The notes: generated by a model from the letters alone, not told the origin. Shown: positions 26,305 through 40,007, numbered from the stretch's first letter. The stretch: DNA of 64,000 nt from Pelargonium tetragonum (GCA_036897445.1 JAYMTL010000020.1:62001-126000); one strand, 5' to 3'. Numbers and translations are program-made.

Positions 26305-28858
26305 CTCAGCTTCATTTGATAAGGACTTCCTTGGAAAACTTCCTCCTTTTTGGAATATGAATATACAAAGGGATCTAGATTCGGTCTTTTTGTCATGTAG
26401 GCTCGAAGATCCTGTCAAAAGGGGCTGTATCTTTGTATCTTTATGTAGAGTATTATAAAAGACCCATTACATTAATTGCTTCAAACAGGAATTTCTCGAT
26501 TCCAACAGTAACTTTTTAGAAAAGTCAAATGTTTCACACAGGAGTGGTGAACTTTCTATAATTAGCACTTAGTTTTTAGCGTTATTGAGCAAACTCATAT
26601 ATCATTAATAAGATAGGGCTGTAGGATCCTCTACGTAAATTGGGAGTAGCAAGTATAATTCGTGTGGCGTGAATGTAGTCACCTACCCGAGAATTTCAAG
26701 CTTTATAAGTTTTTGACCCTTCTTAGCCATTAAAAATTTATTGTACTATGTGAAACAAAAGAACCTTCTACACTACTCTTCCTAGGATCTCTCTTTATTA
26801 AGCAAGGGGAACACTTTATAATTCTCGTAAGTGTACACCTTAAACCCAAATGTAGGAAAAACCTTAATAGACACTGGACGAGTCGCTGCCATAAGAACAC
26901 TTATAAATATAAAGACTTCTAGAGTTCAACGGGATTCTTGTGTCTAAAAGGTCTATAGTATAAAAGCTTTTCCTTTTTTTAATACAAGAATTGTAGGCGT
27001 TGCCGAGGACGCTATGACAAGAACCCCTCGCTTTATAGAAGCTTTTCTTACTTTGTTATAGTAATATAAAATGTAAATAGCTTACTAGCTCGGAGATATG
27101 AAAGTTTTTTAGTATACAAAAAAATAGGACAGGTAGATTAACTTTGTAAAGGAGCATTTCATATAGCTCTTATTCGGTAAAAGTATAGCACTTTAATGCT
27201 AGCATCAACAGTTTCGGGAGCTACTCAGTTGTGTTGTATGAAGTATAAAAAATATCTTAATAATTCCAAATCCCGGAGATTTTAACAAAGTACACGAAAT
27301 TCACTTAATAAGAAATTAATAAGAAAGAAGTTCCTCTTTAGCAGGCTTATACAAATAAACTTATCGCGAGGGCCTGCTTGTCTCAAGGTATTCCATAAAT
27401 GGAAGCAGATTCTTATACTTATTTGGAAATATTATTTCATAGATACTCAATTTTATTAAACACAGGCGTACAAGGAAAAGAATTTGCTTTGAATACTACA
27501 ATCCTATATGATTGACTAAAGAATATGCAAGAAATTGAACCTTTTTTCCTTATTTGAAAAGGGCATTCAGTAAGAACCCTGTGTTCAAAACAGGGAGTTT
27601 ATAAAAAACTTATTATACGTGGTTTTCCTATGCCAATTCTTACACAACCCTCCGGAGGGGTCTTCTTTTTTATAGGGCATTAACAAAGAAGTGTAATAAT
27701 TAGTGAGTAAAATTCCTAAATTAAATAAAGATTTTAATGAGTTAAAATACGGGGATAAAAGCTTTCTCATTGTAAAATATCTATAAGTGATGCGTTGTCT
27801 ATCTCTGGATATGGAAAAAAGAGGGACTGAACACTTTATGAAACCCCACCCCGGATTCTCTTATGAAATAGAAAGCCTTTTTAAAGGGCTTTTGTGTATA
27901 CTTTAGTCCGAACTTGTAAGAGTCTTTTTTTTTCTATTTATTCTTTATTAAAAGTATCCTTCAGACACTTAATTAATAAGTATTCTGAAAAAAAGACTTA
28001 AAAGTAGGAAATTAACTTAATAGCTTGAAGTATTTTATTCTCTATCACACTTAACGCCCAAGGCAAACCCCTTGGTAATTTATGGTTTTTACGGTCCTAT
28101 AATTAGTACTGCATTTTAGCTATAGATATGACATAAGGATTTCTTGTATGGAACATGGCGCCCCATATTAAGAGTCCTATTGCTTTTTTATTTTATTTCG
28201 ATAAAAACTAAGCTATTTTTGGGCCTTGGGTCACATAGCCAAAACCTTGATTATACACACTCGTTTCAATTATCAGGTTATTCCGGATCTTAATATGTTC
28301 TTACTAGTCAAAGTTTTTGTGAACTTATATATCCTAGTAAAAAGCTGCTATTAGCCGTGCTTACCAAAGTTCTAGTTACTTATTATATTAAGTGAGTTTC
28401 CGTAAGAGCTTCAAGTAAATACTTAGTAAGGGCTAGGGGGCTCTAAAAGTCTAAATACTGCGTTTATTTCCTTACTAAATAGAAACTAAGATTATTGACT
28501 AACTTGAAGTAGGACTTTGTAGGTATTAATTTGACAATCCTTTTTAGATTTACTTAAAGTAAGGGTCCTTCTTAATACAAAACAATAGGAATTTAATTCG
28601 ATCTAATATCTGTTTCTTAAGGTTACTTTTATACATAAGGCTTAGAGCGCTTTATTCAGAATTTTTTAATCTTGACTCGATAGATGGCCGCTTTTCACTT
28701 TAAATGTTAAGTCTTTTGTCTAATAAACCTTTGACTTTTTGATCTGTAATCTTCTCGGATGTATAGGGACCCCTTTGTTTAATTTCAAAATTCGAGATTA
28801 ATAACGGAAGTATCTAAAGCACTAAAAAGGAGCAAGAGAGTTTGTTTAAAACGTAACG

Positions 28859-28904
28859 TTCAAAAAGGTTATTTTGTCCTACTACGGAAAATCTCCTTTT
28901 TGAA
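28859..28904 (+). repeat. Hairpin with 10-bp perfect arms
   Basis: TTCAAAAAGG (28859-28868) pairs with CCTTTTTGAA (28895-28904). The 26-base interior can pair further through ATTTTGTCC and GGAAAAT, so most of the 46 bases can fold into one rod. No neighbouring gene is seen. It may be a small structured repeat or chance. Confidence 0.35.
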
Positions 28905-30721
28905 AGGAAGGGCGAAAGCAGGCACTGCGCTCAAAAAAGTAATTAAATATCTTAGAGGACTGGGAATATGTCAACCTGAGCAGCCCTTTTTTCTTAATTC
29001 ACGAGTATGTACTGATAAAGCGACCCCAAGTTAGAGTCATCTATATGTCATCATAATACTTTGTAAATATCTCTGGTTTATACTTGTTACTGATTTACGA
29101 GAACTTTGAGGTTTTTATTCCGGAAAAAAGCTTGCTTAGCATAGCCGTTAAGTGGGGACTTGAGTTTACAAAAGTCCTTAAAGATCCCTGTGATACAGTA
29201 ATATAGGCATAGTAAGGACACAATACAATATTTTTAAACTAAGGCATTTTGCTAAACTTATCTGTTAGACTCAGCTATCTTACTAGCTTCAGCAATGGCC
29301 TACAGCTAACGCAGTTACACCAAGCTTAAACAAAATTAGGAATCCCTTTATAATCTATTCTGAAATTGAATTTAGAGACCCAAGCAAGGATTTTGAACTC
29401 CCAAATTAAAGCCTATAATAGACCTGTCCTAATATTTTAGGAGTTTTCTAAAGGTATCCCCAAGTAAAAAGAAATCCAAGTTATATGTTATATACTACGT
29501 GCTATATTTATTATTTGGCTCACGACTGCTCTGTAATTTAAGTACCCTTGCTATAGCATTCTCTTTTAACAGGTTTACCTTTCTTATTTACACTTTTACA
29601 CTAGACCGTTGCTGATAAATGACTAGCTCTTTTGTGGGATTTCTTATGCATTGAAAAAAGTTTCGAACAGACTTAACCCTTACTGCCTTTAATTGCGAGT
29701 TCGCTGGTTTGGTATTCTAGGGGAGTCCTCTTTTTTTGTATTGAGTACTAACTAGTTAACCCTTTCTTGATAGGGATTGCTTGTCGAAAAAGAAGTAGGA
29801 GTCTCTAAGCGGATGATATAGTAATAAAAGAAATGTCATATACTTTGCTTCGGGAGACTCTTTTTAGACGAAACTTCTAAGAGTTATCCACAATTTCGGG
29901 ATTTACTGTAGCTTTTTATACATAAAATTGAAGTCTATTCGATAAACTGTTTCATAAATATTATTTCCTACTAAAGTAAAAAAAGCACTGGACAGCGGTA
30001 AGGTAGATACAAGTTTTAGCACATTAAACGTAGAATTTCCTTAAGTTTAGTTGGCCTATCCTACAAAAGGAATTAGAAAAACCTAGCATCATACTCTAAA
30101 AAAAGAGAAGCGCGCGCGAGAGGAAGTTTGTTTACAGCTTTTTTGTAGATATAGACCGAGCCCCGATCAGTTTTAATTAAAAGGTAGTTAAAATTTTACG
30201 TACCTCCTCTCAGTTATCTAGAGACTTTGAAGACTTCTGTGGCCTAAAAAGTAAACAACAGTTTTGAATCTTCTAGTAGTGTTTCAAGAGTTACTAAGCT
30301 TTTACATTTCAGCTGCTAAAACATCGAAAAAATCTTCCATTTTATAAAATTAGACTTTTTCGCGAGTCTCTGGGTTACTCCTTATATCTTTTACGGACCT
30401 TATTTTGTATCTAATAAATCCTACAAAGAAGTCTAATAAGAGTTTCCCCCTTTCCTTTAGTAGACTGTAACTGAAAGACAACTTCTTTATAATTACTAAT
30501 TGTCTCAAATATTTAAAATGACTTAGAGCTTCTTTTAAATTCGATAAATTAGATGCTAGAACAAAAAAATGACGTTAGAACAATCTATCCTAAAAGAAAT
30601 AGAAATTGAAGTTCAAAGAGCATTCTTTATACTTTTTCTGTACAGGTGCTTCCTAGTAATCCTACACATTTGTCAAGTCCTGTAAGCTCTTTACTCATAC
30701 AACTATACTATACTTCACAAA

Positions 30722-30738
30722 ATATATAATTACCTCAC
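30722..30738 (+). repeat. 17-nt repeat, copy 2 (pair with 26288)
   Basis: Exact second copy of ATATATAATTACCTCAC. Nothing recognisable lies on either side. Confidence 0.45.
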
Positions 30739-33700
30739 ATTTTTGAGTAGAATATAGGGTGCAGGTTACATTATAATGCCCTGTCGAACATGCGATATAG
30801 GTTCACAACAAACAACTATTCTTGCAATTAATTGCTTTAAAACTTTGCTTTGACCAGAGGGGCCCCTATAAACCAAAACAGGATCCCGTTTTCTATGTTA
30901 TAGTTAGGGTCAAATAACATCTATAAGACCTAACTAGGGATTCCATTCCAACACTTCCTTTTTCTTGGGCCTAAAACTAGCTAGATCAAAAACGAGTAAG
31001 AGATTCTTGATCTTTCCTAAGGGATTTTTATGTACCTATTTTACAGGGATGCGCTATTAAGAAGGTACTAAAGCTAGATCTAACCTTTTCCAGTGTTACC
31101 GATAAGTCTAAGTTTCAATCCTTTAAGTTACATCTTACAACTGGAGCAATAAAGAGAAGTGTAACTAATGGAGACCTTCGAAAAGCTTGTGCCCCTTTCT
31201 TAACTTTAAGAAAGTGTTACCCGCTAATTAGAAAACCACTTCGAATTGTGATTACTAGAAGGGTAAAGGGCCCTATTTCTCAATCAAGCTTAGATAGTTG
31301 ATATATAGCTGCACTTCCCTGGGGATGCTCAATCGGGTTGACTAAAGTTCATCTCAACCAAGTGTAAGCTTCTATACTAAAGTATCGAAACACCTAAAGC
31401 AATTCTCTAGAGAATCGTATCTTGTATCCTACAACCAGAGAGCCCCCTATAAACAAGACCGATGCCCTGTAAGAGTATAATGTAATGGGTGTAGCTTTTA
31501 ACCTATCTAATAAATTTCTTCACGCTCTCTTTTTAAGGATTTAGGGTTCTTTGTTGAATCAGGACGCGGTAAGACTCTTATAGAACTTGTAGAAGTGGTT
31601 AAAGATTATGTAAGTAATGCTTTATAAGGGGTTAATACAAGATTTCGCTGGGGACTAAACAAAATTTAAATAGAAGGATGAAATTCGGATCCTAATAAGG
31701 TACACTCTTACTTAAGAAGACTTTTATTTAATAGATTTTTCGAAAAGAAAAGAGTCAAAAATTTTCCAGAGGGGGTCCTATTGAAGCCAAATCTTTAAGC
31801 CCCACTTTCAGGTTTCATATGAATAGAGATAATCTCATAGGGCATTGGTAGCCTTTTTTGTATAACCCTGCTTTAAAAAAGTTTAATTCATGGAAAAAAA
31901 GAAAAAAAGTAAGGGCACCGTTGTATGGACTTATTGGCAACCAAAGGTTTAGTTTATTAAAAATTTGCAAGGTTCCATAGGGCAAGGGGACTAAAAAACC
32001 CTATTATCTACAACAGCGTTATTTCCTATGGCAATTACTTGCTCTAAACCGAATAAAAATTTTCACTATTGCTTAAAACTTTATTACTCGTTGATTATAA
32101 ACTCACAGTATATAAGTTCGTCAAGATATAGGTTACCTTCTAGAGACTCCTGCCTAAGGCTCAAATCCCCTTTTTTAGTACGCTTATAAAAAGTCCAAAA
32201 GCTTTATATATGAATATAACACCCTTAATGTCACTTAATTAAATAGAATACTCAAGCTCAAGGAATTCCTACTAAACTAAAATTCGCTTTCTTAACAGTA
32301 ATAAAAATGTTACCCTTTTCCCTACCCCAGTTATACTGTTTACTATCTTTCTTTTTTGCAATCCCTTATACTTTTATTGAGATATATGGGTACTCAAAAC
32401 CTTTCTTAGTGAAGTTGGTTAAACAAACAGAGTATTAAAACAACTAAAAAGAGGGGCCTTGAGGAATGCGAGCTTATACTAGCTTTTCCTTATCTGAATC
32501 TGATGTATAACAATATTGAAGGCCCTCTTCCTTCCTTAAAACCCTTAAAATAGAAATTCTATAAAAGCTAACTAAGCAACCCTTAAACTCAATGTTAAGT
32601 TTTCTTAGATTAGAATGGAGTACAGCTTTGTCTACCTATTGTCTTACTAAGTTTACTTTATCACGAGAGCCTGCTTTTCTATTTCTTTCTAATTTGAAAT
32701 CCCAAACTGCTTCCTTAAAAACTTTTGATGGAATTTATAGCCTAAGGAGATGTCAGAGTACTTTATTATTTATAAAGTTAGTATATTAGAGCAGCTTCTA
32801 TTATTAAACAACTATAAATAAAAAGGCCCTCCCTCGAAGTGGGCTGTTTGCCTTCTAAAAAAGGATACCTAAGATTTATTAAAGGATTGACTCTACTAGG
32901 AAATTCAAAAATAGGGAATGAACCAAGATTTCGATATCCTGAATTCAAAAATTCTAGAGTTTATGGGTTTATTACTGTAAATTATGTCCTTTTACTATCG
33001 TCCTGATACCTGGGTCTATAAAAGGAGTAAAGAAGAAACTTCCTCTCGCGTTTCCGCTCTAGTTAAAGGGGGTCGAAGATTTTTGGGATTTAAAGTTTAT
33101 TTAAAAGGGAACTTCTTTCTATCCTATTCTAAACTTAATTAATTAGTCAAGCAAATCCTAAAGCCAAATTAACTCCTTTTATAAAGGAATATAGGCTTTC
33201 TTTTATCCTCTTTACTTACTCTGTTATACAACGTATTTACACAAGTAGGTTTTTTTATCTCACGAACGTTTTTATCAACCTTAACTTTTTTATTTGCCCC
33301 CCCTTGTTCTAAAACTGAAAACTATAACTTTTCTTCTTCACCAAAGCCTCGTACTGACGGGAATCTTGCTCCTATTTTGTGGTAGAATCTTCTCATATTA
33401 AAATGGGTTAAACTCTTGCCAAATAGAAAGATTGAAGCAACTCTTGGCCTTGGAAAGCGGACTGGAGCAATAAAAAAGAGAATCTACTGGTTGCTGTTAT
33501 GCTATATGAGTACAAATCTAACTAACACAAGGTATATCCGGTTTTGCTTTACGTGTACCCTTAATTTAAAAAGGGATTCACCAAAATCTTAAAACTAATG
33601 AAGTCCTTGTCAACCCCGAGAAGTAAGGAATGGCAATCTAGTAAATTTAGTTGAAAAGATAACGTATGCCTGTAACTTCCATTAGGGCTAAAAATCCCTT

Positions 33701-35355
33701 TGACTTTAGTAGTAGTATAACTTCGATTTCAGAATGGACTCTTATAGGACGCACAATGCGAGTTATTTTCTTAGGGTTCCCTTTTAGAATCCCCTACTCT
33801 ACCTTAATGATTAGTGCTAAAATAAGCCCTTAGTGAGCAGTTTCTTTTTCTTTTTATTCAAATCAAAGATATATAGACTTCTGGTACTGTATCGAAAAAT
33901 TTTTTTAGGGAAGGATTCAACAAGGATCCCAGTCCTGGTAGTATACATATAAGGTATTTTCTTTCGAACTCTTTTAGATATAAATGCCCGTCCCCGTACT
34001 AGATATCCTGCATTTATTAAGCGCACCCTGTCTTAGAGATCCGCTCTTTACTTATAATAATTTAGCTTTTTACACTAATAAGGAAGTCCGAAAGGCTCTG
34101 TTGGGTTCTGGCAAATTGCTGTATCTGCAGTTCTCGAATCCTTTAGTTATTCCCAAAACAGAATCTGTTCAATCCTCCATACTATAGACGATTCTACACC
34201 GCGGAAAGGATTACCCCTTAAAATATATCTTTTTTAATTCTGCGCTTCGAACACTAATTGTGAAATATCCTGAATTAGAGCTAAATCATAATAAGGTATA
34301 GGATTAACATATTAAAGTGCGAGCTCTATAAATACCCTACCAAACGAAGTTAACAAGAACAAACAGGAGTTCTTATTTCATAATAGATATAGATAATAAA
34401 GGGGTCCCCAAAACCAAAGTTTACCGATGAAGCTCTCCGAAATTTCATTTTTATCGAGTTTTGAAAATAAAAGAAAGTAGGAGAGGTTTCAAGCCAGTTC
34501 TGGTCAATCCAATTAGAAATTTGTTTTATCTTGATCAGAATTTTCTTATTCATTTTTATTTCATAACTATCCTGTGTAAATAAGGGCGAAAAAAACTCTA
34601 GATAGATAATGCGGAGCAGTATAAATTAATTACGCAATAAAGGTTTTGCTGTTACTAAAAAATTCCTGCCTAGATTTAAAGACATTTCAGGTTTTAAACC
34701 GGACTACCCGGATCTTCATATTCTAAAAAAATCTAAGACATAGTTTACAAAAACAACTTCGCCCTACTACTTGCTAAGTAGCTCAAGATTCTGACTACCC
34801 TTGGAAAAGTACAAATTTCCTATATAGGCGACTCTCTATATTCTCGAGGTGTTAACTCTATATCCTTTGCTTGGTAAGGAATTCCGGGCAGATCTGAAAC
34901 ATTATTAAAAAGGGGACATCTTGGTTGGGTATAATATGCTGTAATCAGAATATGGGGTACGCACCCTGCCAAGTCCTATAAGAGAATTGGGAGAATTGTG
35001 TAAGGAAATCCTGTACTGCAAAAAGGAACTTATTTTATACAGTAAATCCAAAAAGAGAAATAGATAAAGTTGTTTTGTAAAAGGCTAGCCAACTCGTGAA
35101 ATTGCTATCTTTCTCATTTGAGCCTTTTTATTCATTTTGAAAAAGGGTCTTTCTCGTACAGGTTGGGTAAGCTCCTAGAGGAGACTCTTGTGTAAAATCA
35201 GGGGAATTTCTATGCCTTTAAGAGAGTTTCTATTTTATACGTTTACGCTGGAATGAATAGAATAAAAAAAGAGTAAGCTACAGAAGCCCTGTACAAGGTA
35301 TCGCTCTAGATAAAGTTATGATATGAAGAGTAACACGTGTGAATAAGAATTTTGA

Positions 35356-36885
35356 GATTGTTATAATTAGTCTCGTTGTCTTCAGTCCTTTTTTATGGTA
35401 AAATCATTCCTTTTCTTTTTTAAGTTTTAAGGGTGTAAGATTCTAGTAGAATTCCTGAATTGTAGGTTTTCAAGAAGTCTAAAGTGGTAGATCAAGAAGA
35501 AGTTCTCTGGGATATAGGATTAGAACCAATGCCCCACTAAGTTTCTGTACCTTGGTTAAAAAAAGTATTTAAGGCGTATAAATAACAGAAGCTAAAAAAG
35601 GAGTTTCCAATTAAGAAAGAGAATAATGAGAGCCCGCTTTCCGGTTGTTGGTTATAACGTAAGGCAGTCTATCTACAACTATACTATATGGGGAATACTG
35701 TAACTAAATTAATACAATAGACTAAAACTATAATAGAAGAATACAGGGAATCTCAACAAAACAATAGGTACAGGTAATGTAATTAAGAAACGCGGTGTAG
35801 CTCTAATAAAGATAATAAAGAAGGTTATATAAAACAAGTCACAAAGGAAATTTCACAACAATACTAATGCATTGCCTGTTACTTTTCATTTAGGGGATTT
35901 GGAAATAAGGGGTAGACCCGCGAGGAATCTATAAACTCCAGTAGCTTAAGTTGTGTAACTGGGATTATCATAGCCCTTCGCTAGACAGAGGTTTTATTCG
36001 AGGAGAATGCAAAACGCAAAGGACTCCTAAGTTATAATCTTAAAAAGAATAGAGAGAAAACAATAGCTATACTTGGGAATTCTGTACTAAATCAAAACCA
36101 AGATTTAAATAAGGAAACCTATGGATTTAGGAGTGTTCTATAAAGCGGAGGCACCCTGTAGGGGTAAAGTATATACATATATACATAAGGATAGGTTGGT
36201 ACTTCAGGATTCCCGCGTTTGTCGGGAGCAATTAGAATTAAAATACGCAAAGTAATTAGGGGCCTATATTACCGAGAAACAGGTACAGAACTAGAATGTA
36301 AAATTTTTTGACTTCCAATACCTTATATTGAAACTTAAAGCGAATCCTTTTAATAGCTAAGAAGTTCAAAAGGTCTCGTTTCAAAGAGGATGTTTCCCTT
36401 ATCTAGACTTTCAAATAGGCTTTCTAGTTCCTAGTATTTCTCAGAATGCTTGTTAATCCCTTAGTATTCTTAGGATATTTATAGTTTTTAGGAGTACAAA
36501 TATAACATGCCACCTCTAACGGATACTAAGGTGTTTTCATTCTCTCTATTCTTTTCCCTTGAGTTAAGATAAATAAGGAATCTTTACTCTTAGTAGATAA
36601 AAACTTTCTGAAAAGCTAGATTTGTAAGTTGAGTCTATAAGTAATTGGGCTCTTTTATAGTATATCTACATCGGACAGGTAAAGTATTAAAATAACACAG
36701 GGACTTCTAGCCAAATTTCATTCTATTATAGACGTGTTAAGGGATTTAGTAGAGATCCATATGATATCTTATAAAAGTCTAAGTATACCGTACCTCTAAG
36801 CTAAGAATTTCCTACTCTGGGTCCTAAAAAGGAGTACTCTTGCGGCAAAGAACATAAATAGAAAGTTAAATCCTTCCCTTTTTGA
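35356..36885 (+). other. 509-codon frame free of TGA but full of TAA/TAG
   Basis: This forward frame has no TGA over 1530 bases, although TAA and TAG are frequent in it. Over part of the interval the other two forward frames are also open to TGA for 100-150 codons, which shows that TpG scarcity rather than coding selection is the main cause. A locally purine-rich start (35640-35840) includes the 21-nt repeat and the word GGTGTAGCTCTAA (35794-35806), which matches 54917-54929 at 12 of 13 bases. I recognise no domain. Confidence 0.25.
35770..35790 (+). repeat. 21-nt exact repeat, copy 2
   Basis: Identical to 23829-23849 over 21 bases, same orientation, 11.9 kb away. It sits inside a purine-rich patch, as does the first copy. 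Confidence 0.6.
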
Positions 36886-37524
36886 ATTAGGGATTCCTTT
36901 ATTTTTATGTAATTAAGAGCGCAGCTGCTATCAGAATAAGAAGTAGAAATAAGGATACAAAGTAGAAAACTATAACCTAGAACTTCAATAATATAGAATA
37001 GAAACGCCGCAAAGCCTTGTTAAAACCCGAACCTTAGCTGAATATTATGCTTTCCCCTTTTGCAAGTGCACCCTTGACCTAATTCATTCAAAAAAATCTC
37101 AGAGAAATTCTCTGGCAGGTAAAGAAAGACAGTAGAACTGAAAGGAAGAAACAAAGGTAGCCATGGAACATACATGAATTTGCTAACTTTCTAAAGTGAG
37201 TCATCTTTCATATTCGCATTCCAGTAAGTATTGATATTCAAGTCCGGTCCTTTTGCACCCTCTCTGAGCAAGAAGTTCAAAACCTCAAGTAGAGACCAAG
37301 AGAGTGTATCGAAATTGAGAAACGGATAAGAAAGAGATTCTAGAAACGGATTGGAAGAAAGGAAGAGGTATCCTTTACAGTTGAGTACGATTCTTCATAT
37401 AGGAGTGCCCAATTCCTATTGAGAAAGAAGCTGCGTAGAATCAGAGGAAATGAGAAGCTTGTTAGAAAGGAAAATGGAGTACATCTTATAGAAAGTGAAT
37501 GCTGGAATGAAAAGCTAAGACTTC

Positions 37525-37625
37525 CCGGATTTGAACCAAAGAAGAGACAAAGTAGTCGCGTGCTACCTTCGATTGGAGTCAGCTAGATTCGAGTCAAAAA
37601 GGCACCTACCAACTGAGAGAGTACT
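37525..37625 (-). pseudogene. tRNA-like remnant with D-arm and B-box
   Basis: On the minus strand CTCTCAGTTGGTAGGTGCC (37601-37619) is a good A-box/D-arm, and GGTTCAAATCC (37527-37537) a good B-box with a wobble-rich T-stem. A second A-box-like stretch, GGTAGCACGCGAC (37555-37567), lies between them, as does GACTCGAATC. The distance between the outer boxes is longer than in a plain tRNA; either two damaged tRNAs abut here or one carried an intron. Acceptor ends do not pair. Confidence 0.4.
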
Positions 37626-37994
37626 CGTCAAAATGAGGGGCTGATTTACAGCCTTTTTATCTAAGTGATTTCATTCCCGCTTGTGTCTCTATTATAGCTT
37701 ATCTTTAAAGAAGTTTGAAAGTTTCGGCATCCTTTTTTATTTTAGAAGTCTCTCACTATAGCTATGGAGAGGTTTGTCTCTTAATATCATATTTATGGGG
37801 TATATTACACACCAAAAGTTACCCCTTTATCTACCTGTAGGAAACCCACAAGAATTCCGTGATAGCTAAGAACTTACTAATATACCTTATCTTCCTTCGC
37901 GTGTTAGCTTGAAAGTACAAAGACACCTCTTTATTTAGTATAGAAGAAGTTAACTCTTATCGTATTCCCCGGCTTATAAAGGGACGTCACTTAC

Positions 37995-38015
37995 AAACAA
38001 GAGTCGAACCGGGTG
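37995..38015 (-). pseudogene. tRNA B-box-like motif
   Basis: GGTTCGACTC on the minus strand (38001-38010), preceded by CCC. Only the T-loop half is recognisable. Confidence 0.25.
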
Positions 38016-38019
38016 TTGA

Positions 38020-39830
38020 TATATCATATTAATATAAAGAAGTTTAGAGTCAAAATAAAGTGAATTTCATTGGCGGGCTTTTACCTAGCGAATTTCAATT
38101 CTAAGCGAAGATCCGTAAAGCTCTTGGTTTTTAATGTAATGTCAGGAAAAGCCTAGGCTAAACTAACCGGGCAAAGTAGTTTCAAGGATTTCTACTTATA
38201 AGAGACAAAAAACCTTTGATAAATAACTATAGTAAAGGACTCTCCTGCACCCCAAAGGGACTGAGAAAAGCTTCCTAACAATCAATCCTTAAAATTTAAT
38301 AAAAGTAACTGGGAATATCCTACGAATAAGTATATAATAAGTGTGAGACCTACCTCATAGAAGTATAACTCAGTTTAAAGGCTTCTGCTGGATACACTTG
38401 AATAATATAGGCATAACCTCGTTGTACTTCGAACCTATGTAAAGGACTTTATATAGTAACTAGATACTGACTAAAGGTTTTTCAATTTTTAATATACTAC
38501 TTTGAAATAGAAGGGTAGTACCAAGCATGTACTTACTCCATTTGACTAACCTCGTCTAACAAAAAGGGGATTCCCTACTAAATATGTAAAACGAAACTTA
38601 AATCTTTATTTGCGAAAAACCTAATACCCTGCAAACTACTACTCTTGCTTTTACCCCCCCTTCTACTTTGTATTTAAAGTATATCCTTACGATAAGTTAG
38701 TTACATAAGCCACAAGAGACCTGTTTATAGTATCTTTTTCTATCCCTTACCTCCTTCCCTTCTTTGACTACGCATTCTTACGAGGTTTTCCTTAGAGTCC
38801 CCGAAAAAATAGGACTATCCAACAGCAAATTTCTCAAAGGAGGACCTGCTTAAAACTTAAAAGTATTGTCACTAACACTCTATAACAAAAAAGAAGGTGG
38901 TCATGTATTCTAGGGCCATTTTGTATTGCTGTGCATGATATAACAGTATAAAGTCTTAAAAAAAATACAACGATTTACCTTTCAAATTTTGTATAAGTTC
39001 CCTCAAATACGACACTATAAATTTGAGTAATAAAGGAGTCTCTTTTAAAGTTCAATGAATATCCTTTTTTTAGATGTAGACAAGCTTCCCCGTTAGATCT
39101 AGTTTCTCTACCCAGGAAAGTAGAATTACGTAGTAGTGACCTTCTTTTGTCATCAAAAGAGGGCTTTTCTTTGTAATAGCATTAGATATTTTCCTGAAGT
39201 GAATTTTGAAAATCCCAAATTTTTCATTTCTATACTAAAAATAATGCCTAATATGGACTTGTTTCTTCTATTAATATGCTAGTCTTGAACAAATTCTAGG
39301 CAAAGTGCATGTTCTAAGCCGGGTTTTATCTAAGTGATTTTTTAATAGTTATGCGCTAAGGTACTAACTATAAGGGGAGTACTTGACCATATTCCTTAAG
39401 TAAAGATAGAATTCCTAGGAGCAGGGGTTTCCACGAGTACTTTTATCTATAATACTTAGACCGGCTCCGCTGGGATTAACCTAATAGGAACTTGTGCAGG
39501 TAAAGTTTATTTAATGAGTAAAACTTAGAAAAGAAGCCCCCTGGGTTTTCTTTAATACTTAAGACTTTAGTAGCTTTTTGTTTCCGTAAACAAGTTGAGT
39601 TCTAAATAAATGGGTATTTTTTGCTATATATAATTTTGTAAGAAAATCGGGGATAACCCTTAAAAAAAACTCGTTTAGAAAATACTTATGCAAATCGTGA
39701 GGAAATCTTGCCACTCTCAGTCTATACAAAAGAATTAGCAAAGGCTTTTATAAGAATATGTGACTTCAAAACATAGGTTTTATTACAGTACTTTATAATG
39801 AGGTGACTCAGAAGAGACTAAGTTCAGACA
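38020..39830. other. No gene seen
   Basis: AT-rich decayed sequence between tRNA-like remnants. The short minus-strand open frame at 39559-39741 shows no coding character. Confidence 0.45.
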
Positions 39831-39832
39831 AA

Positions 39833-39892
39833 ATGGATTCGAACCGGGGCCCCTTTTTGGTAGATAAGGGCTCGCTCTAACATCGATTTATG
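39833..39892 (-). pseudogene. tRNA-like remnant
   Basis: The minus strand carries a D-loop-like ATCGATGTTAGAGCGAG (39871-39887), a CCCTT/AAGGG anticodon-type stem, and a perfect B-box GGTTCGAATCC (39835-39845), in the right order and spacing. The T-stem pairs only at two positions and the acceptor stem is lost. Confidence 0.4.
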
Positions 39893-40007
39893 GGACAACT
39901 GCTGTAGGGGATACCCAGATATAAGTTTACTGGGCTCAGGGCTTCGGGGTTTTTTGATATAAGAAAGAGTTCTTTATATAAGCAATTCTATCCTTGATAA
40001 ATCTAAC

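Larger units (their letters stand above)
21610..37500. other. Gene-free stretch with short repeats only
   Basis: No supportable gene in about 16 kb. It contains the AATGTAATTA copies at 23829 and 35770, the B-box at 25891, the 17-bp inverted repeat at 25943-26025, the 17-nt repeat pair at 26288 and 30722, the hairpin at 28859-28904, and a long TGA-poor frame at 35356-36885. Short open frames at 23155, 27585, 32592, 33817, 33984 and 34350 have no recognisable product. Confidence 0.45.

Noticed and set aside
29809-29817. An Ala-Asp-Asp reading that recalls the catalytic motif of reverse transcriptases.
   Set aside because: It is three codons only, without the other conserved blocks in order around it; such a match is expected by chance in 64 kb.
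32835-32853. GGGCTGTTTGCC resembling a conserved word of large-subunit rRNA.
   Set aside because: No other conserved rRNA word is found at the right distance on either side.
37100-37520. A stretch rich in GAAGAAAG and AGAAACGG text that looks like plant mitochondrial spacer.
   Set aside because: Composition alone; no gene or known spacer could be recognised and the impression is not specific.
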